From Sodalinema lacuna_A (lineage in GTDB: Bacteria > Cyanobacteriota > Cyanobacteriia > Cyanobacteriales > Geitlerinemataceae): DNA of 64,000 nucleotides. The notes under the pieces were generated by a model. The model searched no databases, had not been told where the DNA came from, and worked only from the letters and a program-made list of their open reading frames with translations. Shown here piece after piece: positions 25,619-34,940 of the stretch. The stretch covers positions 62,001 to 126,000 of the forward strand of contig FSSI02000009.1 of assembly GCA_900149785.2 (NCBI GenBank), in the 5' to 3' direction. The first letter of the stretch is position 1. Each line of letters starts with the position of its first letter. A program made the translations under genes and the position numbers.

Positions 25619-28600
25619 ATGGAATTCAAACTCGCCGAGTTACTGTTAAACCCGGAACTCCTCCGCAGTACCAGCACCTTTATCGCCCAAAACATGGGAA
25701 AACTGGATTGTTCAGGGGTAGATACCTTGACACCAGAACAATTAGAGGCGCTGTTTTCCGCCATTCCCGAACATTGGAGTAGAGATGAATTTAATCAGGT
25801 TCTAGTTGAACAGACTGTTAGCGAGTCGTTGCGGGAGTGTTGGAGGGAATTTTGGCCTACACCTGAAGCCGTCACCACGAACTCGGGGGAGACGAAGAGG
25901 GAGACATCAATACGAGTCAAAGAAGAGGGACATCCCTATGGAACTGAACCGGGGGACATCTCGGCTTCTGAATCCCTGGATATTTTGCAACTGCGCGATC
26001 GCGTGATTGGAGAATACCGCCAATATATCGAAAGTTTCCTGCAAATTAAAGACCCCCGCGTCGAAACATTTGTCCGCGAAGAACTCGATCGCGGGGCCTT
26101 ATGGCGCGATTCTCTGGTTCAACTCAATCCCGCCTACGCCGATGGCGCAACCATCGACGATTTAATCAACGACAACACCTTACATCCTGACTGCGCCCAA
26201 TTCTTCGCCAATTATCGCTTTTATCGTCACCAAGAACAAGCCTTTCGCTGCTATCGCGGCGGCGAATCTTATGTGTTAACCACCGGAACCGGGTCAGGGA
26301 AAAGTCTCAGTTATGTAGTGCCCATTTTTGATGATTTGCTGCGCCATCCTCAGACTCAAGGCGTTCGGGCGATTTTGGTCTATCCCATGAACGCCTTAAT
26401 CAATTCCCAAATCGGAGAATTCAATAAATTTTTAGATCAAGCCGTTCCCGGTTCCCTGGGGTCAACAATTCGCGTCGCCTCGTACACCGGACAAGAAAGT
26501 AAAGAGACTAAAATCGACCTGCAAAATAATCCCCCTCATATTTTGCTGACCAACTATGTGATGTTGGAATTGATGCTATCTCGGGTTCACGAACGGCAAT
26601 TTGTGGAATCTCCCAACTTGCGCTTTTTAATCTTAGATGAACTGCATACCTATCGGGGTCGCCAAGGGGCCGATGTGGCGATTTTGGTGCGGAAACTGCG
26701 GGAACGTTGCGGCCAAAACCTCCTCTGTATCGGCACTTCGGCAACAATGGCCACAGAAGGAACCCGAGACAATCGCCGTCAAACCGTGGCCGGTGTAGCG
26801 AGTCAACTCTTTGGGGTGGACATTCGCCCGGATCATGTCATCGACGAAACCTTGAAACTGGCGATCGCCCGTTGCGAACCCACCCCAGCAGAACTCGCCG
26901 AGAGTCTCAGCAGCGAGTTACCCGGCGATCGCAGTCTCGCCCAATTTCGCAACCATCCCTTAACGGTGTGGTTAGAACGTCAGTTAGGATTGCGACGGGA
27001 AGAAAATCGCTGGATGCGGCGAACCCCCATTTCGTTAAACCAAGCCGCCGCCGAATTATCTGAACAAACTGGCATTGAGGGCGATCGCTGCGAGGAAAAA
27101 TTACGGCAAATGCTGCTATGGAGTCATACCGCCGGGCCTCGATCCCCCCATGCCAGAGACGTGGAAGGGGGACGGCTGCATTTTCGCCTGCATCAATTTA
27201 TCTCCCAAGGGGGCAATGTGTATGCCACCTTGGAACCCAGCGAGACTCGCGAACTCACCTTAGATGGACAATATGCCACCACAGGAGGCCGTCTGTTATA
27301 TCCATTAGTCTTCTGTCGCGAATGTGGGCAGGACTATTATGTGGTCCGCTATGATCGCGAACGGCAAACGGTGACCCCCCTGTTGGGCAGTGACGGGGAA
27401 ACCCCTGAGGAAGAGGATGAGTTTAGCGAAGGCTATCTCACCTTAGGCGAGGACGACATCTGGAGTGAGGCAGACAGCGATCGCCTACCGGACAATTGGT
27501 TTAAAGTCACCAAACGGGAGGGACGAACCCCCAAACCGAACTACCGGCCCTTTATTCCCCAAAAACTCTATGTTTACGCCAACGGGAAAGTAGAAACCCG
27601 GGCCGTGGCCCAGGGCGATCGCCAGCGTCCGATTCCCGTCTGGTTCATTCCTCGCCCATTCCTAGTGTGCCTGAATTGCGGCATCGTCCACGATCGCCGT
27701 CGCCGGGAATTCGCCAAACTCTCCCGCCTCAGTTCCGAAGGACGCAGTACCGCCACCACCTTACTCTGTCTATCAGCCGTGAGGCAGTTAAAAGCCAATC
27801 GGGCGATCGACCCTGGGGCCGCCAAAATCCTCAGTTTTACCGATAACCGTCAAGATGCTTCCCTGCAAGCGGGACATTTTAACGATTTCATTCAAACCAG
27901 CTTGTTGCGATCGGCCCTATATGGGGCATTGCAACACCACCACCGCCTGACCTATGCCAATTTACCCCAAGCGGTGTTTGACCAACTCGGTTTAACCCAA
28001 ACCGATTACGCCCAAACCCCCGCCGACTATGGCGCAATGGCGGCTAAAAACGAGACAATCTTCAAACGGGTGATCGAATATCGACTCTACGAAGATTTGC
28101 GTCGCGGTTGGCGGATTGTCCAACCCAACTTAGAACAATGCGGCTTGCTGACGATCGACTATGAAGGCTTGGCAGATGTCTGTCGCGCCGACTCCCTCTG
28201 GGAAAATCGCCATTTTATCTTGATGCGGTCCACCCCAGAAGACCGGTTACGCTTACTGAAAACGCTCTTAGATCTGTTGCGTCGGGAATTGGCGATCGAT
28301 GCCCGGTTACTGCAAGCCGAGGAACTCGAACGCTTCCAACGGGAGGCCAGTCAACAACTCAATGAACGCTGGGGTATTGAATCTGGGGAACGGCTGCGAT
28401 TAGCCGCTTATGCTTCTCTCCAGTCGGGACCCTCCTCTCAATCCCGCAAACCGGGCGATCGCGGTCGTCAGGAAATCAAACTCACCCATCGCAGCAAGTT
28501 CGGACGCTTCCTCAAACACCAGTTTGACCTATCGACCCCGGAGGTGGAAAAGGCGATCGCGGATTTAGTCGAGATTCTGCAAGGGGGTGGGTATCTCTCC

Positions 28601-31051
28601 CGACAGGGCGATCGCTTTCAGCTTTGCATCACAACCCTGGTTTGGTGTCACGCCGAACTCGACACCATCGAAGCCGATTTACTCTCGCGCAAATATCTCA
28701 GCCGCAACGACATCCCCACCATCCCCGTCAATGGCTTTTTCAAACAACTCTACCAATCCGAAATCACCCAGTTGCGCCAATTGCAAGGACGCGAACATAC
28801 CGGACAAGTGCAATCGCGCGATCGGCAGGAACGAGAACAGTTATTTCGTTCCGGGGACTTGGCGGCGTTATTCTGTTCGCCGACGATGGAACTGGGGATT
28901 GATATCTCCGATTTGAATGTCGTCCACTTGCGGAATATCCCCCCCAACCCCGCCAACTACGCCCAACGCAGCGGACGGGCGGGACGCAATGGCCAGGCGG
29001 CTTTGGTGGTGTCTTACGCCTCCGTCGGTAGTGGCCATGACCGCTATTTTTACCAACGTCCTGAACAAATGGTGGCCGGTGTGGTGGCCCCGCCTAAGCT
29101 AGAACTGGGGAATCGAGATTTACTCGAATCTCACTTACATTCACTGTGGTTAGCTGCTACTGGGGCGCAATTGGGCAGTTCGATGAATGAAATCCTGGAT
29201 TTAGAACAGGACGAATATCCCCTGAAATCGGGATTGCGTCACGAATTGACGTTGTCATCTCAGGGATTGTGTCATTGTGGAGAACGGGCGATCGCGATTC
29301 TCAACGATTCCTTCTGTCAGGACAGTATCGCCGATAAATCTTGGTATTCGCCCCAATGGGTGCAAACGGTCTTTGATCGCGCCTTGTCTAGTTTTGATCG
29401 CGCCTGCGATCGCTGGCGTGACTTATACAGCGAAGCTGTCCGCCAACGGGACGAGGCCCGCCAAATCCTCGATCGCGTCACCATCGGCCAAGTCAGCGCC
29501 CAGGAACGCCAAAATGCCGAACGCTTGGAACGAGATGCCCGCCGTCAATTAAACTTATTGGTGGGGGAATCGGGGGGGTCGTCTTCTGGGCAGGACTTGG
29601 ATTTTTATCCCTATCGCTACTTTGCCGCCGAAGGCTTTTTACCGGGATATAATTTCCCCCGTCTGCCAATTCGCGCCTACATCCGCCATCGAGAAGAGGG
29701 GAGATTTGTTGCCCGTCCAAGAGCGATCGCCATTCGTGAGTTTGCCCCGTCTAACATTGTCTATTATGAGGGGAATAAATTTCAGGTGGCACGAACGGCG
29801 ATCGTTCATGGTGCAGATATTCCTTATCAGAGGATTGCCGTCTGTGCCGAATGCGGCTATTTCCATGATGGCGAAGCCGCCGTGCGAGAAACCTGCGAAA
29901 ATTGCGGCAGCCGCTTGGTTGCCGATGAACAAGGTAATCCCGCCAAAGTGGATCGCGTCTTAAAGATGCAAACCGTCTTCACCCGGCGGCGCGATCGCAT
30001 CACCTGCGATGAAGAGGAACGGTTGAAATATGGGTACAATCTGACCACCCACTACCGCTTTGAAACAGCACCTCGAAAGGCGACCGTTACCTCGGAAACG
30101 GGGGAAGCCTTGCTCGAATTAACCTATGGAGATGCGGCGGCTATTTGGCGCTTGAATCGTGGCTTACGCAAAAACCGGGAACGAGGATTCAAGTTAGACG
30201 TGCAAACTGGCAATTGGGGCGAGATGGGAGAAAAACAACAAAGTAGCCCCGAATCTGTCCATAGTCAAGTTCATTTAATGGTCCGCGAAACCAGTAACGT
30301 TTTATTGGTGTCTCCCCAACAGTTACCCTCGGAACAAACTCAGGCATTTGTGGTAACCCTGCAATATGCAATGGAACGAGCAATTCAAGCCATTTATAAA
30401 TTAGAAGAAAACGAGTTAGCCTCGGAACGATTGGGACGTTCTCAAACCATTTTATTCTGGGAATCTGCTGAAGGTGGCGCAGGAGTGCTATCGCAAATTT
30501 TAACTGACCCAACCTCCCTGCAACGCATCAGCCAAGTGGCGTTAGATATTTGCCATTTCATCACGCCTAAACCGACTTGCGTGCAAGCCTGTTATGAATG
30601 CCTCCTATCTTACCGCAATCAATTTGACCATCCCCTGCTAAATCGCACCTTAATTCACGAGTATTTACAACAGTTAGGGGGTAGCACGGTACAGCCAGAA
30701 CTGGAGGGCGATCGGCAATCTCGCTTTCAAGAACTGCTGCAACAAACAGACCCCAATTCTGATTTAGAACGCCAAGTATTACAGGCAATCTATGAGAGTG
30801 ATTTGCCCTTACCCGACTCCGCACAAGCCTTGCTGGCTGAGGCCAATTGCAAACCCGACTTTATCTATGAACAATCAAAACTGGCGATTTTTTGCGATGG
30901 TTCCGTTCACGACACCTCAGAACAACACGCCAAAGATAAACAACTTCGAGATGACTTGGACTTTTTGAGCGGTTATTCTCCCTTTGTGATTCGTTACGAT
31001 GACAATCTAGCCGAGAAAATTGCAGCCCTCAAGCCGTTTCTTGAAAGCTAG
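25619..31051 (+). CDS. Giant DEAD/DEAH helicase with DUF1998 and a C-terminal nuclease-like domain (DrmA-DrmB / DruE-like)
   Basis: The 1810-residue protein has an N-terminal helical part; helicase motif I TGTGSGKS (about 222-229), DELHTYRGRQGAD (about 340-352) and GTSAT (about 372-376); cysteine pairs CRECG (about 568) and CLNCG (about 685); helicase motifs FCSPTMELGIDISD and QRSGRAGRNG (about 1083-1125); CAECG...CENCG (about 1410-1430); and a DUF1998 signature CVQACYECLLSYRNQFDH (about 1653-1670). The last 70 residues (PDFIYE...LAIFCDGSVHD) resemble the Vsr/DUF559 PD-(D/E)xK fold. In DISARM the helicase (DrmA) and DUF1998 protein (DrmB) are separate genes; in Druantia DruE they are one. The nuclease-like tail could replace the DrmC phospholipase-D nuclease, which is missing here. 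Confidence 0.85.
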   Translation: MEFKLAELLLNPELLRSTSTFIAQNMGKLDCSGVDTLTPEQLEALFSAIPEHWSRDEFNQVLVEQTVSESLRECWREFWPTPEAVTTNSGETKRETSIRVKEEGHPYGTEPGDISASESLDILQLRDRVIGEYRQYIESFLQIKDPRVETFVREELDRGALWRDSLVQLNPAYADGATIDDLINDNTLHPDCAQFFANYRFYRHQEQAFRCYRGGESYVLTTGTGSGKSLSYVVPIFDDLLRHPQTQGVRAILVYPMNALINSQIGEFNKFLDQAVPGSLGSTIRVASYTGQESKETKIDLQNNPPHILLTNYVMLELMLSRVHERQFVESPNLRFLILDELHTYRGRQGADVAILVRKLRERCGQNLLCIGTSATMATEGTRDNRRQTVAGVASQLFGVDIRPDHVIDETLKLAIARCEPTPAELAESLSSELPGDRSLAQFRNHPLTVWLERQLGLRREENRWMRRTPISLNQAAAELSEQTGIEGDRCEEKLRQMLLWSHTAGPRSPHARDVEGGRLHFRLHQFISQGGNVYATLEPSETRELTLDGQYATTGGRLLYPLVFCRECGQDYYVVRYDRERQTVTPLLGSDGETPEEEDEFSEGYLTLGEDDIWSEADSDRLPDNWFKVTKREGRTPKPNYRPFIPQKLYVYANGKVETRAVAQGDRQRPIPVWFIPRPFLVCLNCGIVHDRRRREFAKLSRLSSEGRSTATTLLCLSAVRQLKANRAIDPGAAKILSFTDNRQDASLQAGHFNDFIQTSLLRSALYGALQHHHRLTYANLPQAVFDQLGLTQTDYAQTPADYGAMAAKNETIFKRVIEYRLYEDLRRGWRIVQPNLEQCGLLTIDYEGLADVCRADSLWENRHFILMRSTPEDRLRLLKTLLDLLRRELAIDARLLQAEELERFQREASQQLNERWGIESGERLRLAAYASLQSGPSSQSRKPGDRGRQEIKLTHRSKFGRFLKHQFDLSTPEVEKAIADLVEILQGGGYLSRQGDRFQLCITTLVWCHAELDTIEADLLSRKYLSRNDIPTIPVNGFFKQLYQSEITQLRQLQGREHTGQVQSRDRQEREQLFRSGDLAALFCSPTMELGIDISDLNVVHLRNIPPNPANYAQRSGRAGRNGQAALVVSYASVGSGHDRYFYQRPEQMVAGVVAPPKLELGNRDLLESHLHSLWLAATGAQLGSSMNEILDLEQDEYPLKSGLRHELTLSSQGLCHCGERAIAILNDSFCQDSIADKSWYSPQWVQTVFDRALSSFDRACDRWRDLYSEAVRQRDEARQILDRVTIGQVSAQERQNAERLERDARRQLNLLVGESGGSSSGQDLDFYPYRYFAAEGFLPGYNFPRLPIRAYIRHREEGRFVARPRAIAIREFAPSNIVYYEGNKFQVARTAIVHGADIPYQRIAVCAECGYFHDGEAAVRETCENCGSRLVADEQGNPAKVDRVLKMQTVFTRRRDRITCDEEERLKYGYNLTTHYRFETAPRKATVTSETGEALLELTYGDAAAIWRLNRGLRKNRERGFKLDVQTGNWGEMGEKQQSSPESVHSQVHLMVRETSNVLLVSPQQLPSEQTQAFVVTLQYAMERAIQAIYKLEENELASERLGRSQTILFWESAEGGAGVLSQILTDPTSLQRISQVALDICHFITPKPTCVQACYECLLSYRNQFDHPLLNRTLIHEYLQQLGGSTVQPELEGDRQSRFQELLQQTDPNSDLERQVLQAIYESDLPLPDSAQALLAEANCKPDFIYEQSKLAIFCDGSVHDTSEQHAKDKQLRDDLDFLSGYSPFVIRYDDNLAEKIAALKPFLES

Positions 31052-31091
31052 GAAACCGCCTCCGGGGTGGGGTCTTTTGGGGTCAAGGTAA

Positions 31092-31871
31092 TCAGGGAGA
31101 TTGACGCATTAACGTTTCCCCAGTGCGTAGAATTTGCCCCGCCAACATGGCCCCGCCAAAGCCATTATCGATATTCACCACCCCAATTCCCGTCGCACAG
31201 GAGTTTAACATCGTCAGGAGGGGAGCGAGACCGCCAAAACTGGCCCCGTAGCCGATGCTGGTGGGAACCGCCACCACCGGCGCATCCACTAACCCCGCCA
31301 CCACACTGGGTAACGCGCCTTCCATCCCCGCCACGACAATTAACACCTGGGCCTGTTTCAGTAGATGTTGATTCCTCAGTAGGCGATGGATTCCCGCCAC
31401 CCCCACATCCCAGAGGCGAAACACCTCAAAGCCGCAAAGTTCCCCGGTGACGGCGGCTTCCTCAGCCACGGGGAGATCGGCGGTTCCGGCGCTGACAATG
31501 CCGATGGTGCCGGGATGCTGGATGGGGAGGGGGTCGGGGGCGATCGCACAAATGCGGGCCTGGGGATAGTAGCGGACATCTCGCAGGCGATCGCGAATCA
31601 TACGATAGGTCTGCGGCCCCACCCGAGTCGCCATGACCACCGATTGGCGATCGCGCATGGCCATCATGATCCGAACAATCTGCTCGGGACTTTTATCCTG
31701 GCCCCAAATCACTTCGGGAAACCCCGTCCGTAAACTCCGCTGATGATCGATTTTGGCGAACTCATCAACCGGCTCATAGCATATTTTTTCTATTTTGTCA
31801 AGGGCTGCTTGAGGAGCCATCTTACCCGTCGCCACCAACCTCAGCAGCGTTTCTAATTGCGCTGAATCCAT
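31092..31871 (-). CDS. larB: Nickel-pincer cofactor biosynthesis protein LarB
   Basis: The roughly 259-residue protein has an N-terminal helical part and a PurE-like C-terminal domain with GIVSAGTADLPVAEEA, VVAGMEGALPSVVAGLVDAPVVAVPTS-type loops and GYGASFGGL. LarB carboxylates and hydrolyses nicotinic acid adenine dinucleotide to start the nickel-pincer nucleotide cofactor of lactate racemase-type enzymes. I chose the ATG at 31871 because AGGGAG lies 8 bases upstream; a GTG at 31880 is too close to that site. It follows the solute-binding lipoprotein gene by 12 bp on the same strand. larC and larE are not in the window. Confidence 0.88.
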   Translation of the reverse strand: MDSAQLETLLRLVATGKMAPQAALDKIEKICYEPVDEFAKIDHQRSLRTGFPEVIWGQDKSPEQIVRIMMAMRDRQSVVMATRVGPQTYRMIRDRLRDVRYYPQARICAIAPDPLPIQHPGTIGIVSAGTADLPVAEEAAVTGELCGFEVFRLWDVGVAGIHRLLRNQHLLKQAQVLIVVAGMEGALPSVVAGLVDAPVVAVPTSIGYGASFGGLAPLLTMLNSCATGIGVVNIDNGFGGAMLAGQILRTGETLMRQSP

Positions 31872-31883
31872 CCCAAACACTCC

Positions 31884-33677
31884 CTAATCCTCAGAAATCT
31901 TCAGATCCGGAAGATTCCAGAATACACCGCCAATCGCTGAATAGCGGGTTCCCTCAATGGTATTACGAACCGCCGCCATCGAAAGGGGATTCACCAAATA
32001 AATAAAGGGGAGATTTTCCTGAACCAAAATTTGCGCTTCACCATAAACAGCTTTTCGTTCTTCATCCCCAAAAACCTGAGAACCTTGAATATAAAGAGAC
32101 TCAATCTCTCGCTCCCAATCTTCAACCACCCGTCCCTCAATTGGGGGATCATCACGACCCTGATTGAAACTATGTAACCGTCCATCTACCCCAAAAATCG
32201 TCAAACTTCCGTGGGGTTCAACGCCTCCCGTAAAGCCAATAAGATGCGCCTCCCAATCCAGGGTTGAACTGAGCTTATTGACTAAATTATTGAAACCCAT
32301 AGGTGTAAAGTTAACCTGAATCCCAATCTGGCTTAAATCCTGACGAATCTGCGCACCAATGGCTTCACGAGTTTGGTTCCCCGCATTGGTAATCAGTTCA
32401 AACTCAACCCGATTTCCCTCTTCATCCAAGAGGCGATCGCGCTCATCATACGAAAACCCCGCATCGAGCAACAGTTGTCGAGCCTGGTCCAAATTATACT
32501 CATAGGTAGGGAGTCCCTCTTCAGGAGACAAATAATAGGGACTTTGAATAGAAATCGGTGAATTTTGGGGTTCCCCCAAGCCGCGATAAATACTATTGAT
32601 CATCGTTGGACGATCAATGGCATGAGCAACCGCTTTACGAAAAGCGAGCGTATTAAACCATTTTGACTTAATCGGGTCAACGAGCGGTTCCCCATTGGGG
32701 TTTTTGCCCCGGTTGAGGTTAAAGGTAATAAACGTCGTCCCCATTTGCGGACCATCTTCATAAATCGTGAAGTTTCCCCGCTCTTCTTCTTGTTTCAGCA
32801 AGGAAAAATAGGCCGGACTGACCCCAATCGAACTCAAACCACCTGAGCGGAATTGTAATAACTGAGTGTCCTGATTTTCCACCACCTGCCAAACCACTTC
32901 TTCAATATGCGGTTTCGGGGTTCCGTCTTCTTCCGTATCCCAATAATAGGGATTGCGTTCAAAACGGACCCGTTGTCCCGGCCGATATTGGGACAAGCGA
33001 TAGGGACCATTGCTGATAATTTCCTCCGGAGGGGTGTCTGTTCCCCAGAGGGTGTTGAAGCGGGGTTCTCCCTCAGCATTGACATCCTCAACGGCTGAAC
33101 GTAGGATATGTTCTGGCAAAATGGGAGAACCGAGGGTTCGGAGAATGGGGGAAAAGGGTTCGGGGAGTAGGACTTCAATACGGCGATCGTCGAGTTTTTG
33201 GATCGTGGGAAACTCACCGGCTTCACCCACTCGCAGCACATCACGAGTGGACGTAGGAATGCTGCGGTTGAAGTAAATATCGTTGAAGGTAAACACCACA
33301 TCATCCGCCGTCAGGGGTTCCCCATCAGACCAGCGTAATCCTTCTCGCAGCGTAAAGACGACCCGCAGATTATCCTCAGACATCTCCCAAGACTCCGCTA
33401 GTTGCGGGACGACTTCAGCAGTAATCCCATCGGAGGTCACCAATCCCTCGTAAATGTACGAGAAGACATTGGGAGACTCCTGATTCAACGCCGCGTTGAA
33501 GGTTTTGGGATCGCTAATTTGTCCTAAGATGATTTGACTCTCCGCCGCCTCCTGAACTCGGAAGCGTTCGAGTTGACAGCCACTGAGGCCCAACAGCAGA
33601 ATGACTCCGAGTAGAACTAGGCTGATGAGCCGTCGGACTCGGTGGGGATGCGGTGAGAGGGGAATTAGCACAGACAT
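31884..33677 (-). CDS. Family-5 (peptide/nickel-type) ABC substrate-binding lipoprotein
   Basis: The 597-residue precursor has a signal ending LLLGLSGC (lipidated Cys at about residue 34), then the SBP_bac_5 order: PKTFNAALNQESPNVFSYIYEGL, a WSDGEPLTADDVVFTF segment, GPYRLSQYRPGQRVRFERNPYYW and a C-terminal LVNPLSMAAVRNTIEGT. Family members deliver oligopeptides, nickel or other ligands to ABC permeases from the periplasm. No permease gene is adjacent. It is directly upstream of larB, so a nickel ligand is conceivable, since NikA belongs to this family; however, binding residues cannot be judged by eye. Confidence 0.85.
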   Translation of the reverse strand: MSVLIPLSPHPHRVRRLISLVLLGVILLLGLSGCQLERFRVQEAAESQIILGQISDPKTFNAALNQESPNVFSYIYEGLVTSDGITAEVVPQLAESWEMSEDNLRVVFTLREGLRWSDGEPLTADDVVFTFNDIYFNRSIPTSTRDVLRVGEAGEFPTIQKLDDRRIEVLLPEPFSPILRTLGSPILPEHILRSAVEDVNAEGEPRFNTLWGTDTPPEEIISNGPYRLSQYRPGQRVRFERNPYYWDTEEDGTPKPHIEEVVWQVVENQDTQLLQFRSGGLSSIGVSPAYFSLLKQEEERGNFTIYEDGPQMGTTFITFNLNRGKNPNGEPLVDPIKSKWFNTLAFRKAVAHAIDRPTMINSIYRGLGEPQNSPISIQSPYYLSPEEGLPTYEYNLDQARQLLLDAGFSYDERDRLLDEEGNRVEFELITNAGNQTREAIGAQIRQDLSQIGIQVNFTPMGFNNLVNKLSSTLDWEAHLIGFTGGVEPHGSLTIFGVDGRLHSFNQGRDDPPIEGRVVEDWEREIESLYIQGSQVFGDEERKAVYGEAQILVQENLPFIYLVNPLSMAAVRNTIEGTRYSAIGGVFWNLPDLKISED

Positions 33678-33736
33678 GATCCAGGGAAGGGTGAGCGTGA
33701 GGCTCCAGGCTGATTTTTAATTCTAATCCCTAGCTG

Positions 33737-34219
33737 CTAATCTGTCTTGGCCAGAAGTACAACGGCATGAACGGCAATTCCTTCTTCTCGTCCGACGGGG
33801 CCGAGTCGTTCGTTCGTGGTGGCTTTAATGCCGATCGCCGTTGGATCGAGTTGCAGGGTATCCGCCAGGTTCTGCTGCATCTCCTGGAGATGGGGTTTGA
33901 GTTTCGGACGCTCGGCGACGATGACGCTATCGAGATTACTGATAGTCCAGCCTTTTTTGTGGATGAGGCGGTTCACTTGTTCGAGGAGGGTGAGGCTGTT
34001 GGCGCCGCGCCACTGCTCATCGGTGGGGGGGAAGTAATGGCCAATGTCGCCGAGGCTGAGAGCGCCGAGCATGGCATCCATGATGGCATGAGTGAGGACA
34101 TCGGCGTCACTGTGGCCGTCGAGGCCGCGATCGTGAGGTAACACAACGCCACCTAAGATCAGGGGTCGCCCTTCTACGAGGCGGTGAATGTCATAGCCGT
34201 TGCCGATGCGAAGCTCCAT
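33737..34219 (-). CDS. ispF: 2-C-methyl-D-erythritol 2,4-cyclodiphosphate synthase
   Basis: The 160-residue protein begins MELRIGNGYDIHRL and contains LGGVVLPHDRGLDGHSDADVLTHAIMDAMLGALSLGDIG, the IspF metal site (DxH plus His), and ends IKATTNERLGPVGREEGIAVHAVVLL. IspF cyclises CDP-methylerythritol phosphate in the plastid-type isoprenoid pathway. I chose the ATG at 34219 rather than the earlier in-frame start at 34228. It is divergent from ccmK3, with 125 bp between the starts. Confidence 0.95.
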   Translation of the reverse strand: MELRIGNGYDIHRLVEGRPLILGGVVLPHDRGLDGHSDADVLTHAIMDAMLGALSLGDIGHYFPPTDEQWRGANSLTLLEQVNRLIHKKGWTISNLDSVIVAERPKLKPHLQEMQQNLADTLQLDPTAIGIKATTNERLGPVGREEGIAVHAVVLLAKTD

Positions 34220-34344
34220 CGCGGTCAAGAAACGTTACGTTTTTTGTGATTGTCACTTCCAATCGTAACTTGGCTTCGTTCAGTTGTACAGTTAGCTTGT
34301 ATAATGGGATAGCCCAATTTGATGCTACGAGGACGCTCTATCTA

Positions 34345-34650
34345 ATGCCCGTTGCCGTCGGTATGATTCAAAGTCTGGGGTTTCCCTCCATTTTAGCGGC
34401 AGCCGATGCTTCTGTGAAAGCAGCTCGCGTGACGCTGGTGTATTTTGACAAGGCTGAAAGTGGTCAGTTTGCCATTGCTTTTCGGGGGCCAGTGTCGGAA
34501 GTCGAAGAAGCCATGAAGGCAGGATTAGCCGCTGTGGAAAAGACCTTTGGGGGTAAAATTATGTCTCACTATATTGTCCCTAACCCCCCAGAGAATATCG
34601 TGGCCGTCTTACCCATTCACTACACGGAAATCACTGAGCCATTTCGCTGA
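34345..34650 (+). CDS. ccmK3: Carboxysome shell protein CcmK3 (BMC domain)
   Basis: The 101-residue single BMC-domain protein starts MPVAVGMIQSLGFPSILAAAD and contains VTLVYFDKAESGQF around the pore, then HYIVPNPPENIVAVLPIHYTE. The PNPPEN and YFDKAE segments distinguish CcmK3 from CcmK1/K2 (usually RPHEN and EKIGSGR). CcmK3 forms mixed hexamers with CcmK4 in the carboxysome shell and tunes pore permeability. The in-frame extension to 34246 is not BMC-like. It pairs with ccmK4 290 bp downstream, the usual satellite locus away from the main ccm operon. Confidence 0.9.
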   Translation: MPVAVGMIQSLGFPSILAAADASVKAARVTLVYFDKAESGQFAIAFRGPVSEVEEAMKAGLAAVEKTFGGKIMSHYIVPNPPENIVAVLPIHYTEITEPFR

Positions 34651-34735
34651 GGAATGGGGATTTCCTTGCCATAGTGATGGGAAATGATGGATAATTTTTC
34701 AGTTGGGTTTTGATGGGGTGAGGTCGGATGACCAA

Positions 34736-34826
34736 ACATTGCGACCCAAACATTGCAACCCGGACATTGCGACCCGGACATTGCAACCCGGACATTGCAA
34801 CCCGGACATTGCAACCTGAACATCGC
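34736..34826 (+). repeat. 14-bp tandem repeat between ccmK3 and ccmK4
   Basis: Six and a half copies of the unit ACATTGCAACCCGG follow without spacers; copies 1, 3 and 6 differ by one to four bases. The period is not a multiple of three, and the array lies outside genes. It sits about 115 bp before the ccmK4 start, within any transcript joining the two genes. Confidence 0.9.
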
Positions 34827-34940
34827 TACATTAGGCTTTCCAGAGGCTTTAACACAGCGCTTGGATAAAAACGCTTCAAGTTATACATCTTTAATGGGGG
34901 TCAATCATACCCCAACCATGCCAAATTTAGGAGATCAACC

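Noticed and set aside
17861..31051. Interpretation as a BREX system
   Set aside because: The methylase is PglX-like, but no BrxC/PglY, PglZ, BrxA or BrxB gene is present. The SNF2 and DUF1998 helicases fit DISARM/Druantia-type systems better.
16044..31051. Integrative element or prophage bounded by tRNA-Arg
   Set aside because: No integrase, phage structural gene or visible repeat of the tRNA 3' end was found in this stretch. Only the island-like position is retained as an observation.
34736..34826. 14-bp repeats as a possible CRISPR or iteron-type replication origin
   Set aside because: Units are too short for CRISPR and have no spacers. No dnaA, rep or other replication gene is near, and the array lies between carboxysome genes.
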